A DNA stretch of 24,417 nt from Gammaproteobacteria bacterium (GTDB lineage: Bacteria > Pseudomonadota > Gammaproteobacteria > Granulosicoccales > Granulosicoccaceae), in assembly GCA_019634245.1 (NCBI GenBank), contig JAHQVR010000100.1, positions 1 to 24,417 on the forward strand, in the 5' to 3' direction. The translations under genes and the position numbers were made by a program. Below, in pieces: positions 6,802 through 15,604 of this stretch. Each line of letters begins with the position of its first letter. Within the stretch, counting starts at the first letter, position 1. Under the pieces are notes generated by a model. It was not told the DNA's origin. It did not search any database and saw only the letters and a program-made list of their open reading frames with translations.

Positions 6802-8646
6802 TTAAAAGTACCCTTCTTGTTTTTTCTTTTCCATGGATGCAGGTGCATCGTGATCAATCATTCGCCCTTGCCGTTCTGAGGATGTGCTCAACAAGGTTTC
6901 TTGAATGATGTCTTTGATAGTGCTGGCGCTTGATTCGATTGCGCCGGTGAGCGGATAACAGCCTAGGCTTCGATAACGAATCTGCTGAGTTAGAACGCTT
7001 TCATTTTCGTTCAGTTGGAATCGCTCATCATTCACCATCAGCAGCGTGCCATCGCGCGGAACAACCGGTCGTTCTGCTGCCAGGTATAGCGGGACAATCG
7101 GGATATTTTGTTGTTGTATATACAACCAGATGTCTAATTCAGTCCAACTGGACAGTGGAAACACACGCAGAGATTCGCCACTTAGTTTGCGGCCGTTGAA
7201 CAGAGACCACAGTTCAGGGCGCTGATTTTTGGGATCCCAGCGGTGAGCCTCGCTGCGCACTGAAAACACACGCTCTTTTGCTCGAGCGGTTTGCTCGTCA
7301 CGCCTAGCACCAGTGAATGCCACATCGAAGTTGTATTTATCCAAAGCTTGTCTCAAGGCCTGGGTTTTCATAATGTCGGTATACAGTTCTGATCCGTGTG
7401 TAAACGGATTGACACCCTGACTTGAACCTTCTTCATTGGTGTGGGTTAGAAGCTCAACTTCCGACGCTTCCATGACGTGATCTCGATACTCATAGACTTC
7501 CTTAAAGTTCCAGGCAGTATCAATGTGCAGCAAAGGGAAGGGAATATTGCCGGGATAAAACGATTTGCGTGCTAAGTGCAACATCACTGCACTGTCTTTA
7601 CCCATGGAGTAGAGCATCACAGGGTTTGCCGCTTCAGCGATAACCTCCCTCATGATATGAATACTCTCTGCTTCCAGTTGTTGTAGATGTGTTAAATCAG
7701 ATTCCATTGTTTTAAGTGGTTCCACTTGATTCCGGTTCATTGGTTGATAAGTTGAATGGTTGGCTGCCAATCGCGTGGCTATGTTCGACTCTGCCGAAAG
7801 CGGTAGTTGATTCGGTTCGGTCCCTTTAACGGGACTGTCCTGCAGCGTCGGATTTGCATCATCTTCCTGTGAGCTCTTAAGATTCCGTTCTGAATCTCCA
7901 ATGCCTTGCTCCATAAAGGCAGGGGCCAAGCAGGTCATTTCATTGCCCATGGATTCTTGTAATTCCACTGCTGATTGCAGCAGAACGATGGCTACACCTT
8001 GTGGATAGCTCAGGTGTAGTGATTGCAGAAACTGGGAACGTTGTTCAGAGGTTATGGGTGTTCTGAATAGCGACCAGCTGCAGCGCCCTCGAAGTGAGTG
8101 CGCGTACAGTTGCAGGGTGCCATTGCCCCGATCACGTTGTCCGATCCATAAAACGGTTAGGGAGTGTTGTCGAGCCTTTGTAGAGAAGTGCGTGTGTGCA
8201 CCCTCTAACCACTGACGAATATTGGCTTGCTGGGTGTAACGATGGGTTCTATGAGCGTTAAACGGCATTAAGTCCCACTGCATTAAGTAGCTAGCCACAG
8301 TTTGTTCACTGACGGTTTTATTGTGGGCTGACTTCAACCATTCCTTGACGGTTGCTGTGGTCCAAAGCGTCTCATCCTGAATAGCGGTGGCGCAGAGAGA
8401 CTCATTTAATTCTGCGAGTTGCTTGGAATTATCTTCAGTGGACGAACGCTTGGGACGGCCTCGCGGTTTGACATTGACAGCGTCCCAGCCACCAGCCTCA
8501 TAAGCTTTCATAGCTGCAACAATAGTGGGTGTAGACAGACCCACCTGGCTGCTCACCACAGAGAGTGTTTTCCCTTCCAATCTGAGTTGCACCGCTTGGT
8601 GTCGCCGTTCATTGAGTTCGGCTATGGACGTGGATTTGGATGGCAT
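6802..8646 (-). CDS. cysD: Transposase-derived HTH region fused in frame to sulfate adenylyltransferase subunit 2 (CysD)
   Basis: This is an uninterrupted 614-residue frame. Residues 314-614 are a full-length CysD (301 residues; the E. coli protein is about 302): [17 protein letters not shown], the PP-loop [16 protein letters not shown] (346-361), [26 protein letters not shown] and ELDIWLYI. It makes APS from ATP and sulfate together with CysN. Residues 1-230 resemble IS630-type transposases: an HTH at about 15-50, the linker [16 protein letters not shown] (52-67), a second winged HTH at about 95-125, and an RNase-H-like remnant at about 162-230 in which the expected catalytic aspartates are absent ([15 protein letters not shown]). 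Residues 231-313 are a low-complexity linker. No good ribosome-binding site precedes the internal ATGs at 7740 or 7707, so a fusion is the simpler reading, though internal initiation is possible. The start at 8646 also lacks a clear Shine-Dalgarno. CysD identity is certain; a regulatory role for the extra part is inferred. Confidence 0.93.
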   Translation of the reverse strand: MPSKSTSIAELNERRHQAVQLRLEGKTLSVVSSQVGLSTPTIVAAMKAYEAGGWDAVNVKPRGRPKRSSTEDNSKQLAELNESLCATAIQDETLWTTATVKEWLKSAHNKTVSEQTVASYLMQWDLMPFNAHRTHRYTQQANIRQWLEGAHTHFSTKARQHSLTVLWIGQRDRGNGTLQLYAHSLRGRCSWSLFRTPITSEQRSQFLQSLHLSYPQGVAIVLLQSAVELQESMGNEMTCLAPAFMEQGIGDSERNLKSSQEDDANPTLQDSPVKGTEPNQLPLSAESNIATRLAANHSTYQPMNRNQVEPLKTMESDLTHLQQLEAESIHIMREVIAEAANPVMLYSMGKDSAVMLHLARKSFYPGNIPFPLLHIDTAWNFKEVYEYRDHVMEASEVELLTHTNEEGSSQGVNPFTHGSELYTDIMKTQALRQALDKYNFDVAFTGARRDEQTARAKERVFSVRSEAHRWDPKNQRPELWSLFNGRKLSGESLRVFPLSSWTELDIWLYIQQQNIPIVPLYLAAERPVVPRDGTLLMVNDERFQLNENESVLTQQIRYRSLGCYPLTGAIESSASTIKDIIQETLLSTSSERQGRMIDHDAPASMEKKKQEGYF

Positions 8647-9020
8647 TGGTTATTTAATACAATGAGTAGCCGTTGATGGCTATTAAAGATCAAACTTTAC
8701 GCCAACGTTTAGATATTTAATACGGCGCATATGCATAATAACGCAGAATAATCTTGATTTGTGACAATGGGTCCGTTTTAATATGTTAATTAAATAATTA
8801 ATATATCTATTAAATATATTAAGAAGCTCATGGCTCCTATATCGGGTCAGACCCGATAACGATCAGATGGCCAACTCCAGTACAGCTCCCATGATGGCGA
8901 GGTCCGACCCGGTGGCCTTGGGAGCCGCTAGAAATCTGAGATCAGCGGGAGTTTGTTGGGCATTCGAGGTCCGACCCGCGCTAATGCGGTAGACTGTGGG
9001 GCTGGATTGGATTAGGTGGT
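8647..9020. other. Divergent intergenic region between cysD and miaB
   Basis: These 374 bases contain no gene that I can support. Near cysD are two copies of TATTTAATAC (8651-8660 and 8714-8723). A very AT-rich stretch (about 8776-8822) built of TTAAT/ATTAA elements follows. The miaB half is GC-richer and holds the palindromic GGTCnGACC repeats listed separately. Promoters for both directions must lie here, but no confident boxes were assigned. Confidence 0.6.
8841..8978. repeat. Three palindromic GGTCnGACC repeats
   Basis: Copy 1 (8841-8857) is a perfect palindrome with 8-bp arms around a single A (ATCGGGTC-A-GACCCGAT). Copies 2 and 3 are identical 14-mers CGAGGTCCGACCCG at 8898-8911 and 8965-8978. 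Copy 2 also lies within a larger possible stem formed by GCTCCC (8885-8890) and GGGAGC (8920-8925). The arrangement looks like a dispersed intergenic REP-like element or a set of operators. Confidence 0.6.
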
Positions 9021-10364
9021 ATGACAAAGAAAGTTTTTATCAAAACGCACGGCTGTCAGATGAACGAGTACGACTCGGCCAAGATGCTCGACGTGCTATC
9101 AGAACATGAGCCGGTTGAAGCCACCCATGATCCAGCAGATGCTGACATTTTGCTTCTCAATACCTGCTCTATTCGAGAGAAAGCGCAAGAGAAGGTGTTT
9201 TCCGAACTCGGCCGTTGGAAACCGCTAAAAGAGGCCCGTAAGGATATTGTCATTGGGGTCGGTGGATGCGTCGCGAGTCAAGAAGGTGAGGCGATTCATC
9301 AACGAGCGCCGTATGTAGATGTGGTGTTCGGGCCTCAAACCTTGCATCGTCTGCCTGAACTCGTCAACGAATCTGTTAAACACAATCAACCCGTTGTTGA
9401 TATCAGTTTTCCTGAGATAGAGAAGTTTGATGCTCTACCGGAGCCCAAGGCGGAAGGTCCTTCTGCGTTTGTATCCATTATTGAAGGGTGCAGTAAATAC
9501 TGCAGTTTTTGTGTGGTTCCCTATACCCGAGGTGAAGAGATTTCCCGACCACTGGACGATGTATTGTCTGAAGTATTGGCATTGTCGGAGCAAGGTGTCA
9601 GAGAGATCCACTTGCTGGGCCAGAACGTTAATGCTTATCGAGGGCCCAGACATGATGGTGGCGTTGCAGACTTGGCGGAACTGATTGGTTATGTAGCACA
9701 AGTGGATGGTGTTGAGCGAATCCGCTTCACCACGTCCCATCCCGTGGAATTTAGTGACTCATTAATCGAAGCCTACCGAACCGTACCCGAGCTGGTGAGT
9801 TTTCTGCATTTACCTGTGCAAAGCGGCTCTGATCGCATATTGGCAGCGATGAAGCGCGGTCACACTGTGCTGGAATATAAATCGAAAATAAGAAAACTTA
9901 TGAAAGCTCGCCCGGAGCTTACTCTGTCGTCTGATTTTATCGTGGGCTTTCCTGGAGAGTCTGACAAAGATTTCGAAGATACCTTGTCATTGATCGAAGA
10001 ATTGCATTTCGATCAGTCTTTCAGTTTTATTTTCAGTGCTCGGCCTGGGACACCCGCAGCATCTTTGCTCGATGAAACACCGCTCAGCGTTAAGAAGGAG
10101 CGGCTTGCCAGGCTGCAATCGATGATTACGTCGCAGGCGGCATCGATCAGTCGTGCCATGGTTGGCACCACACAAAGAGTATTGGTCGACCGCCCTTCCA
10201 AGAAGGATCCTAACGAAATCAGCGGTCGTACAGAAAACAATCGCGTGGTTAATTTTGCGGGCAGCAAAGAGCTGATTGGGCAATTTGTGACGGTCACGAT
10301 CACTGAAGCACTTCCCAATTCCTTACGCGGAACATTACTTGAGCCGACTGCGAAATCTGCATGA
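9021..10364 (+). CDS. miaB: tRNA-2-methylthio-N6-dimethylallyladenosine synthase MiaB
   Basis: This encodes 447 residues, normal for MiaB. The N-terminal methylthiotransferase domain has its three cluster cysteines: C12 in [13 protein letters not shown]49 in NTCSIREKA and C83 in [11 protein letters not shown]. The radical-SAM domain has C157-x3-C161-x2-C164 (CSKYCSFC) followed by VVPYTRG. A C-terminal TRAM domain occupies about 380-442. The product methylthiolates i6A37 of tRNAs that read UNN codons, using SAM and two 4Fe-4S clusters. The ATG at 9021 has AGGTGG just upstream. The stop overlaps the ybeZ start (ATGA at 10361-10364), marking the head of a translationally coupled cluster. Confidence 0.97.
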   Translation: MTKKVFIKTHGCQMNEYDSAKMLDVLSEHEPVEATHDPADADILLLNTCSIREKAQEKVFSELGRWKPLKEARKDIVIGVGGCVASQEGEAIHQRAPYVDVVFGPQTLHRLPELVNESVKHNQPVVDISFPEIEKFDALPEPKAEGPSAFVSIIEGCSKYCSFCVVPYTRGEEISRPLDDVLSEVLALSEQGVREIHLLGQNVNAYRGPRHDGGVADLAELIGYVAQVDGVERIRFTTSHPVEFSDSLIEAYRTVPELVSFLHLPVQSGSDRILAAMKRGHTVLEYKSKIRKLMKARPELTLSSDFIVGFPGESDKDFEDTLSLIEELHFDQSFSFIFSARPGTPAASLLDETPLSVKKERLARLQSMITSQAASISRAMVGTTQRVLVDRPSKKDPNEISGRTENNRVVNFAGSKELIGQFVTVTITEALPNSLRGTLLEPTAKSA

Positions 10365-11338
10365 TTGAACGCGCATTTACGTTGTCACCTGCTGATAATG
10401 AACGCTTGGCAAACTTATGTGGTCAGTTCGATGAGCATCTGAAGCAAATTGAGCAACGCTTAAACGTCGAAATTAGCAATCGGGGTGATCAGTTCAAGGT
10501 TTCAGGCCCAGACGATAAACCCGTTCAAAATGCAGAGAAACTATTAACTCATCTCTATGCGGTAACCGAGCATGAATCGTTGGTTCCCGAGCGAATTCAT
10601 CTCTATCTACAGGATTCTGGATTGGAAGCGATAGAAAACGAATCAGGCCGTGAAAACAGCGCCTCAGTTATAAAAACGCGAAGGGCGACCATTCAGTGTC
10701 GGGGCAATCGTCAGCTTGAGTATGTCACTAGCGTTAAATCGAGAGACTTGACCTTTGGTATCGGGCCGGCCGGTACGGGTAAAACCTTTCTTGCAGTTGC
10801 TTGTGCCGTTGAGGCGCTTGAGTCTGAACAAGTACGCCGACTTGTGTTGGTTCGGCCGGCTGTGGAGGCGGGTGAGCGTTTGGGTTTTCTGCCTGGGGAT
10901 ATGATGCAAAAAGTCGATCCTTATCTACGTCCCATCTATGATGCCTTGTATGAGTTTTTAGGCTTCGAACGTGTCAGCAAACTCGTCGAACGTAATGTTA
11001 TTGAAATCGCTCCCTTGGCGTACATGCGCGGCAGAACCTTAAACCATTCGTGCGTCATTATGGATGAGGCTCAAAACACGACGGTTGAGCAGATGAAAAT
11101 GTTTTTAACGCGCATTGGCTTTGGCTCCAAGGCCATCGTCACTGGTGATGTTACGCAGGTTGATTTGCCCAAGCATCAATTGTCCGGGCTCAAGCATGTT
11201 CAGAAAGTGCTCGGAGGTGTGGATGGCATTGGTTTTTGTCATTTCACTGCGCAAGACGTGGTACGACATCCGTTAGTTCAGCGCATTGTGGCAGCCTATG
11301 CGGATGCGGAAGAGCGTGAAGACAAACCTCCTAGTTGA
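10361..11338 (+). CDS. ybeZ: PhoH-like ATPase YbeZ
   Basis: This encodes 325 residues. The N-terminal ~100 residues form a KH-like/variable part. The PhoH ATPase domain follows, with Walker A GPAGTGKT (135-142), [17 protein letters not shown] (about 164-180), the [10 protein letters not shown] segment, and Walker B VIMDEAQN (232-239) followed by a GDVTQVDLP sensor-like motif. YbeZ is a predicted RNA-associated NTPase linked to YbeY and ribosome/RNA maturation in gammaproteobacteria, with modest biochemical characterisation. It overlaps miaB by 4 bases, and its 3' end overlaps the ybeY start, consistent with coupled translation. Confidence 0.95.
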   Translation: MIERAFTLSPADNERLANLCGQFDEHLKQIEQRLNVEISNRGDQFKVSGPDDKPVQNAEKLLTHLYAVTEHESLVPERIHLYLQDSGLEAIENESGRENSASVIKTRRATIQCRGNRQLEYVTSVKSRDLTFGIGPAGTGKTFLAVACAVEALESEQVRRLVLVRPAVEAGERLGFLPGDMMQKVDPYLRPIYDALYEFLGFERVSKLVERNVIEIAPLAYMRGRTLNHSCVIMDEAQNTTVEQMKMFLTRIGFGSKAIVTGDVTQVDLPKHQLSGLKHVQKVLGGVDGIGFCHFTAQDVVRHPLVQRIVAAYADAEEREDKPPS

Positions 11339-11840
11339 ACGCGACAGCGATATCCTGTCGGCATCTTTTAGTGTGCCCACAGATGATCGACTGAACTTGT
11401 GGATTGACAAAGCCCTTTCATTGTTGGAGGAAGCAACCGCTGACTCGGTTGTCATCGAAGTGTCACTCCGATTTTGCTCGGTCGCTCGAATGCAGGCATT
11501 GAACAAAGCATTCCGCGGTAAGGATTCACCCACCAATGTGCTCAGTTTCCCCTCTGATATGCCTGCTTTGAGCCATGGCGAGGGTGAGGCGCTGCGGCCG
11601 GTGGGCGATATAGTGCTATGCCCAGAAGTGGTAGAAGCGGAAGCGGTCAATCAATCAAAAAGCGCAATAGATCACCACTGCCATCTGGTAATCCATGGGC
11701 TTTTGCACCTTTATGGGTACGATCATGAGACTTCAATGGAAGCGGAGGCTATGGAGTCCAAGGAAATTCAGATATTATCCGGATTAGGAATTGCTAATCC
11801 GTACGCCATTACATCCAGTGAGGTTAATACCACAAACTAA
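11304..11840 (+). CDS. ybeY: Endoribonuclease / rRNA maturation factor YbeY
   Basis: From the ATG at 11304 this is 178 residues, slightly longer than the ~155 of E. coli YbeY. Other in-frame starts are TTG 11286, ATG 11298 and GTG 11316. GTG 11316 has GGAAG close upstream and aligns well with the family N-terminus, so the true start is uncertain. The core motifs are intact: RGKDSPTNVLSFP, GDIVLCPEVV and the zinc site HLVIHGLLHLYGYDH (HGxLHLxGYDH). YbeY is a metal-dependent RNase acting in 16S rRNA 3'-end maturation and ribosome quality control. The gene overlaps ybeZ by about 35 bases, and its TAA overlaps the corC ATG (TAATG at 11838-11842). Confidence 0.94.
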   Translation: MRKSVKTNLLVERDSDILSASFSVPTDDRLNLWIDKALSLLEEATADSVVIEVSLRFCSVARMQALNKAFRGKDSPTNVLSFPSDMPALSHGEGEALRPVGDIVLCPEVVEAEAVNQSKSAIDHHCHLVIHGLLHLYGYDHETSMEAEAMESKEIQILSGLGIANPYAITSSEVNTTN

Positions 11841-12679
11841 TGAGTGAAGACGCAGACGGTCCGAGTACCAGTCGCTCCCTGATGGATCGCATCGTACATG
11901 CCATAGGGGGCGAACCCAAAGACCAAGACGAACTGCTTGAGTTACTGCGAGATGCGGAGACTCGGCAGATACTAGACGCTGACACGCTGCACATGGTGGA
12001 AGGCGCATTTCAAGTGGTTGAAATGCGAGTGCGCGACATTATGATTCCCAGAGCCCAAATGGTTGTGGTAAGGCACGATCATCCTTTAGCTGAATTACTT
12101 CCCGTAATTATCGATTCGGGTCACTCTCGGTTTCCCGTTATCAATGAAGACAAAGACGATGTCATCGGCGTGTTGCTCGCCAAAGACGTTCTGCGCTATA
12201 CGGCAGGAGACAACGATAATAATTTCGCCATCGAAGACATCATTCGTGAACCCACTTTTACACCTGAAACCAAACGCCTGAATGTTTTGTTGAAAGAGTT
12301 TCGCGCGAAACGCAATCATATGGCCATCGTGTTAGATGAGTATGGTGGGGTCGCTGGGCTGGTAACCATTGAAGACGTGCTCGAAGAAATTGTGGGTGAG
12401 ATTGATGATGAACACGACACCGAAGAAGATACGTTAATCAAACTATTGGCTGAAGGTCGGTATTTAGTACAAGCGCTGACACCCATTGAAGATTTTAATG
12501 ATATGTTGGGAACTGACTTTAGCGACGAAGACTTTGACACCATTGGTGGATTGTTAATGCAGCATATCGGTCACATGCCCAAAAGTGGGGAAGATGTGGT
12601 GATTGACGGTTGCCAGTTTCGTATTGTCACAGCCGATTCCCGCCGCATCCACACGATGCAGGTCACTGTGTCAGATTAA
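11840..12679 (+). CDS. corC: CBS-domain protein of the CorC/HlyC family (YbeX)
   Basis: This encodes 279 residues with no membrane segment, so it is the soluble CorC/YbeX type and not the DUF21-bearing HlyC/CorB type. Two CBS domains occupy about 67-125 (MRVRDIMIPRAQMVVV, then GHSRFPVI and DVIGVLLAKDVLRY) and about 135-185 (HMAIVLDEYGGVAGLVTIEDVLEEIVGEIDDEHD). The C-terminal CorC_HlyC domain follows at about 200-279, ending in RRIHTMQVTVSD. CorC was named for a proposed part in Mg2+/Co2+ efflux; more recent work on YbeX ties it to ribosome/RNA metabolism, which suits this position beside ybeY and ybeZ. It overlaps ybeY by one base and is followed 31 bases later by lnt. Confidence 0.93.
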   Translation: MSEDADGPSTSRSLMDRIVHAIGGEPKDQDELLELLRDAETRQILDADTLHMVEGAFQVVEMRVRDIMIPRAQMVVVRHDHPLAELLPVIIDSGHSRFPVINEDKDDVIGVLLAKDVLRYTAGDNDNNFAIEDIIREPTFTPETKRLNVLLKEFRAKRNHMAIVLDEYGGVAGLVTIEDVLEEIVGEIDDEHDTEEDTLIKLLAEGRYLVQALTPIEDFNDMLGTDFSDEDFDTIGGLLMQHIGHMPKSGEDVVIDGCQFRIVTADSRRIHTMQVTVSD

Positions 12680-12710
12680 CTGAATTACGCACGTTTGCCG
12701 CACTCTGGCT

Positions 12711-14234
12711 ATGCCACTTCTATCTAAAAACTGGGTTCTAGCTTTGCTCGCTCTGCTCTCCGGTGCAGGGTTGACGTTCTCGTTTGCACCCTATGAGCTT
12801 TCCTTATTGGCACCGATTTGTGTGGCCGTTTTCTATTGGGTGTTAACTCGGAAACGAAGTGGTAAGGTGTTTTGGTTCGGCTGGTTGTTCGGAGTGGGGT
12901 ACTTCGGCTTAGGAGTTAATTGGGTCTACCATTCGTTGCACCTGTTTGGCGCGGCGATCGCACCGCTAGCAGCTCTGTTGACATTTTTATTCTGTCTAGC
13001 GCTGGCGCTTTTCCCTGCCATTCTAGCCTCGCTTTATCAGCGTTTCCAACAATCCCACTCACCGTTGAGTAATGCACTGCTATTTGCTGCCCTCTGGGCT
13101 TTGTTAGAACTCCTGCGAGGCAAGCTGTTTGGAGGGTTTCCTTGGATACTAGTTGGATACAGCCAAACCACCGATTTGCTAGGCGGCCTGGCCCCGGCTG
13201 TTGGCGTTTATGGCATCGGGTTTTTAGTTGTGCTGTGGTCTGCGTTAGCGGTAGGTGTGTTGCAACGAAAATCCAACTCGAGCAGTGTGTTGAGTCTGTG
13301 TGTCTCGGTTGTGTTGCTATGCGCGATCCCTGTGTCAGCACAGATTGTGAATCGGCAGAGCTTTTCAGCTCCTGTCGGTTCGGAAATTCAGGTTCGTTTG
13401 GTTCAGGCCAACATCCCTCAAGAAATGAAATTCAGCCAAGAGCGTCTGGTAAATTCGATCAACCTGTATACGCAGCTAACATTAGAAAATTTGGAACCCA
13501 ATACCTTGGTGGTCTGGCCCGAGACCGCCATACCAACATACTTTGATCGTGTGGATGAGGGGATGCAGCCATTTGTGGACGAAATGGAATCGCGCGGTGT
13601 CGAAGTGTTGGCTGGAGGCTTTCATCGACAGGACGGTCAGGTGTACAACAGTGTTCGCCAGCTCGGAGGTGATAGAGCTCTGTATCGTAAACGTCATCTG
13701 GTGCCGTTCGGTGAGTTCATGCCGTTGCGCTTTTTGCTTGAGCCCATCTCGGCATTTATCGATATCCCAATGTCGGATATATCATCGGGTGATGGTCCCC
13801 ATATTCCGCTGCAATTGATGGGTGAGGCTGTGGGTGTATCTATTTGTTATGAAGATGTCTATGGCGAAGAGATGCGCGCATTGCTACCCGAATCTACTGT
13901 GCTGATTAATGTGTCGAACGATGCCTGGTTTGGTAGTAGTGCCGCGCCACATCAACATGAGCAAAAGGCGCGCATGCGAGCAAGGGAATTTGCCCGGCCA
14001 CTGGTGCGAGTGACCAACACAGGTATTTCGTCAGCGATTGATTACAAAGGACGGGTACTTGGACGAATTCCACACGATGAATTGGGCGTATTCGATGTTC
14101 AGATAAAACCGCGCACGGGCTCGACGCTCTATGCAAAGACAGGTAATTGGCCGGTGTTGATTACTGCGCTTATGTGTATTCTCTTAGCCATGTTGCAGCG
14201 ACCGGCTGGACTTTTTCGTCAATCAAACATATAG
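12711..14234 (+). CDS. lnt: Apolipoprotein N-acyltransferase Lnt
   Basis: This encodes 507 residues. Several hydrophobic helices occupy residues 8-210, then a periplasmic nitrilase-like domain (about 226-470) carries the catalytic triad: Glu271 in VVWPETAIP, Lys327 in YRKRHLVPFGEF and Cys379 in VSICYED. VSNDAWFG and the ARMRAREFARPLVRVTNTG segment match the family, and one last hydrophobic helix lies near 480-497. The enzyme transfers a third acyl chain to the N-terminal Cys of lipoproteins in the inner membrane. It closes the miaB-ybeZ-ybeY-corC-lnt cluster, a common gammaproteobacterial order. The Shine-Dalgarno is weak. Confidence 0.97.
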   Translation: MPLLSKNWVLALLALLSGAGLTFSFAPYELSLLAPICVAVFYWVLTRKRSGKVFWFGWLFGVGYFGLGVNWVYHSLHLFGAAIAPLAALLTFLFCLALALFPAILASLYQRFQQSHSPLSNALLFAALWALLELLRGKLFGGFPWILVGYSQTTDLLGGLAPAVGVYGIGFLVVLWSALAVGVLQRKSNSSSVLSLCVSVVLLCAIPVSAQIVNRQSFSAPVGSEIQVRLVQANIPQEMKFSQERLVNSINLYTQLTLENLEPNTLVVWPETAIPTYFDRVDEGMQPFVDEMESRGVEVLAGGFHRQDGQVYNSVRQLGGDRALYRKRHLVPFGEFMPLRFLLEPISAFIDIPMSDISSGDGPHIPLQLMGEAVGVSICYEDVYGEEMRALLPESTVLINVSNDAWFGSSAAPHQHEQKARMRAREFARPLVRVTNTGISSAIDYKGRVLGRIPHDELGVFDVQIKPRTGSTLYAKTGNWPVLITALMCILLAMLQRPAGLFRQSNI

Positions 14235-14250
14235 TTGTTGCACGACGTAA

Positions 14251-14425
14251 CACTCGATGGGAGAGTCCGACATTTATTGTCGGCGCCGAAGGCGCAACCG
14301 CCCGGAAACGCTCAGGCCCCAGGACCATCGAAGTCAGTCGACTCTGGAGAGCGGTCTATAGACCCACCCAAGGGGAAAGAGTGTGTGTTCACGCACTTCA
14401 ATCTCTCAGGTATCAGGACAGAGGG
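14251..14425 (+). ncRNA. Tandem glycine riboswitch upstream of gcvT
   Basis: Aptamer 1 (14255-14330) is closed by a perfect P1, CGATGG with CCATCG, and holds the family core: GGGAGAG, GCCGAAGGCGCAA, CTCAGG and AGGAC in order. Aptamer 2 (about 14342-14423) is closed by CTCTG and CAGAG, contains CTGGAGAG, a GGTCTATAGACC hairpin, a variant core CCCAAGGGGAAA, a GTGTG/CGCAC hairpin, CTCAGG and AGGAC. The 11-base linker and the tandem arrangement match known glycine riboswitches. The position 87 bases before gcvT makes glycine-dependent control of gcvTHP the expected role, normally activation by glycine. Confidence 0.93.
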
Positions 14426-14462
14426 GCACAACGCGCACCATAGTATTGCGCGATGCGGCCCC
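14423..14462 (+). promoter_or_regulatory. Hairpin between riboswitch and gcvT (candidate expression platform)
   Basis: An outer stem GGGGC (14423-14427) with GCCCC (14458-14462) encloses CGCGCA (14432-14437) and TGCGCG (14447-14452). It shares one base with the 3' strand of the second aptamer's P1. No U-run follows, so it is not an obvious intrinsic terminator. It could act by folding competition with P1 or by exposing the gcvT translation start (inference). Confidence 0.4.
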
Positions 14463-14511
14463 GACACCACCATGTCTTGGCTTTATCTGACAATCAAAAA
14501 AGAGCTTCGCC

Positions 14512-15600
14512 ATGAGTTTGCAAACACCCCTTTATGATGCCCATCGAGCTGCGGGTGGAAAGATCGTGGATTTTGCAGGTTGGCAATTGCCAGTTCACTA
14601 CGGTTCGTTGATTGACGAACACAAAGCGGTGCGCAAGTCGGCCGGGATGTTCGATGTCTCCCATATGACGGTTGTTGATTTTTCAGGCTCTGGAACCAAC
14701 GAATGGTTGCGGCAAATGTTAACCAACGATGTGAACAAAATTTCCGTTGGTCAGGCCATTTATGGCTGCATGTGCAACGAATCTGGTGGCGTCATTGACG
14801 ATTTAATCGCTTATCGTCGCGGTGACACGGATTTTCGGATCGTGGTAAATGCTGCGACTCGGCAACAGGATCTAGATTGGTTTGGGCAACACCTGCCGGC
14901 TAATGTTCAGATGGATACACCCGAAGGGTTGGCTATGCTGGCGATACAGGGCCCCGAAGCGGTACAACTTTGCTCTGAGACTTTGCGCGAGCATATTGGC
15001 GCTCGTGGTGATTTGGACGATTTGCAACGGTTTGGTTGCATTACTCTAGGAGATTGGTTTGTGGCCAGAACCGGATACACCGGTGAGGATGGCGTGGAAG
15101 TGGTGATGCCGGCATCGGCGGCCAGCGATTTATGGGCATCGTTGTTTGCGGTCGGAATCGTGCCTGCTGGACTGGGTGCCAGAGATACGCTGCGTCTAGA
15201 AGCCGGCCTATGCTTGTATGGCAACGATCTCGATTTACAGCATTCGCCGATCGAAGCTGGGCTTGCCTGGGCTGTTGATATTAACGATACCGATAGACAG
15301 TTCATAGGCCGTGAGGTACTAGAGGACCAGAAGCTGTTTGGCGCCCCACACCGGCAAATCGGCCTAGTGCTTGATAGTCGAGGCGTTTTGCGGGCCGGGC
15401 AAGTAGTGGAACATGTCGGTAGAGAGGTCGGTGTTATTACTTCGGGGACCTTCAGTCCCACGCTAGAGCGTTCGATCGCCATGGCGAGAGTCACAAAAGA
15501 AATCAAAGGTGGATGCGATGTGGTCGTGCGCGATAAGCCTCTGCCCGCTACTGTAGTGCCCGTACCGTTTATTAAAAATGGGGAAGCCACTTTTGCTTAG
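14512..15600 (+). CDS. gcvT: Glycine cleavage system T protein (aminomethyltransferase)
   Basis: This encodes 362 residues, normal for GcvT. TPLYDAHRAAGGKIVDFAGWQLPVHY at the N-terminus, FDVSHM (47-52), and the GGVIDDLIAYR segment with the acidic residues Asp96/97 near the folate site are all diagnostic. The GYTGEDGVEV, GARDTLRLEAGLCLYGNDL and GVITSGTFSPTLERSIAMA blocks follow. It takes the aminomethyl group from lipoyl-GcvH and gives methylene-tetrahydrofolate and ammonia. The ATG has AAGAG about 8 bases upstream. It is first of gcvT-gcvH-gcvP behind the glycine riboswitch. Confidence 0.97.
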   Translation: MSLQTPLYDAHRAAGGKIVDFAGWQLPVHYGSLIDEHKAVRKSAGMFDVSHMTVVDFSGSGTNEWLRQMLTNDVNKISVGQAIYGCMCNESGGVIDDLIAYRRGDTDFRIVVNAATRQQDLDWFGQHLPANVQMDTPEGLAMLAIQGPEAVQLCSETLREHIGARGDLDDLQRFGCITLGDWFVARTGYTGEDGVEVVMPASAASDLWASLFAVGIVPAGLGARDTLRLEAGLCLYGNDLDLQHSPIEAGLAWAVDINDTDRQFIGREVLEDQKLFGAPHRQIGLVLDSRGVLRAGQVVEHVGREVGVITSGTFSPTLERSIAMARVTKEIKGGCDVVVRDKPLPATVVPVPFIKNGEATFA

Positions 15601-15604
15601 GCAT

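Noticed and set aside
7714..7727. Small inverted repeat AAGTGG-TT-CCACTT just before the canonical CysD start
   Set aside because: The 6-bp arms inside a coding frame are within chance expectation, and no promoter or ribosome-binding site accompanies them.
6802..8646. Complete IS630 insertion upstream of cysD
   Set aside because: No terminal inverted repeats or flanking TA duplications were seen, the catalytic residues are missing, and the frame continues without interruption into CysD.
12916..13341. Minus-strand open frame (141 codons) inside lnt
   Set aside because: It is antisense to conserved Lnt sequence, with low-complexity composition and no recognisable motif.
14907..15590. Long minus-strand open frame (227 codons) inside gcvT
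   Set aside because: It lies wholly antisense to a well-conserved gcvT; its product is Ser/Pro/Thr-rich with no domain, and it has no ribosome-binding site. It is a shadow of codon bias.
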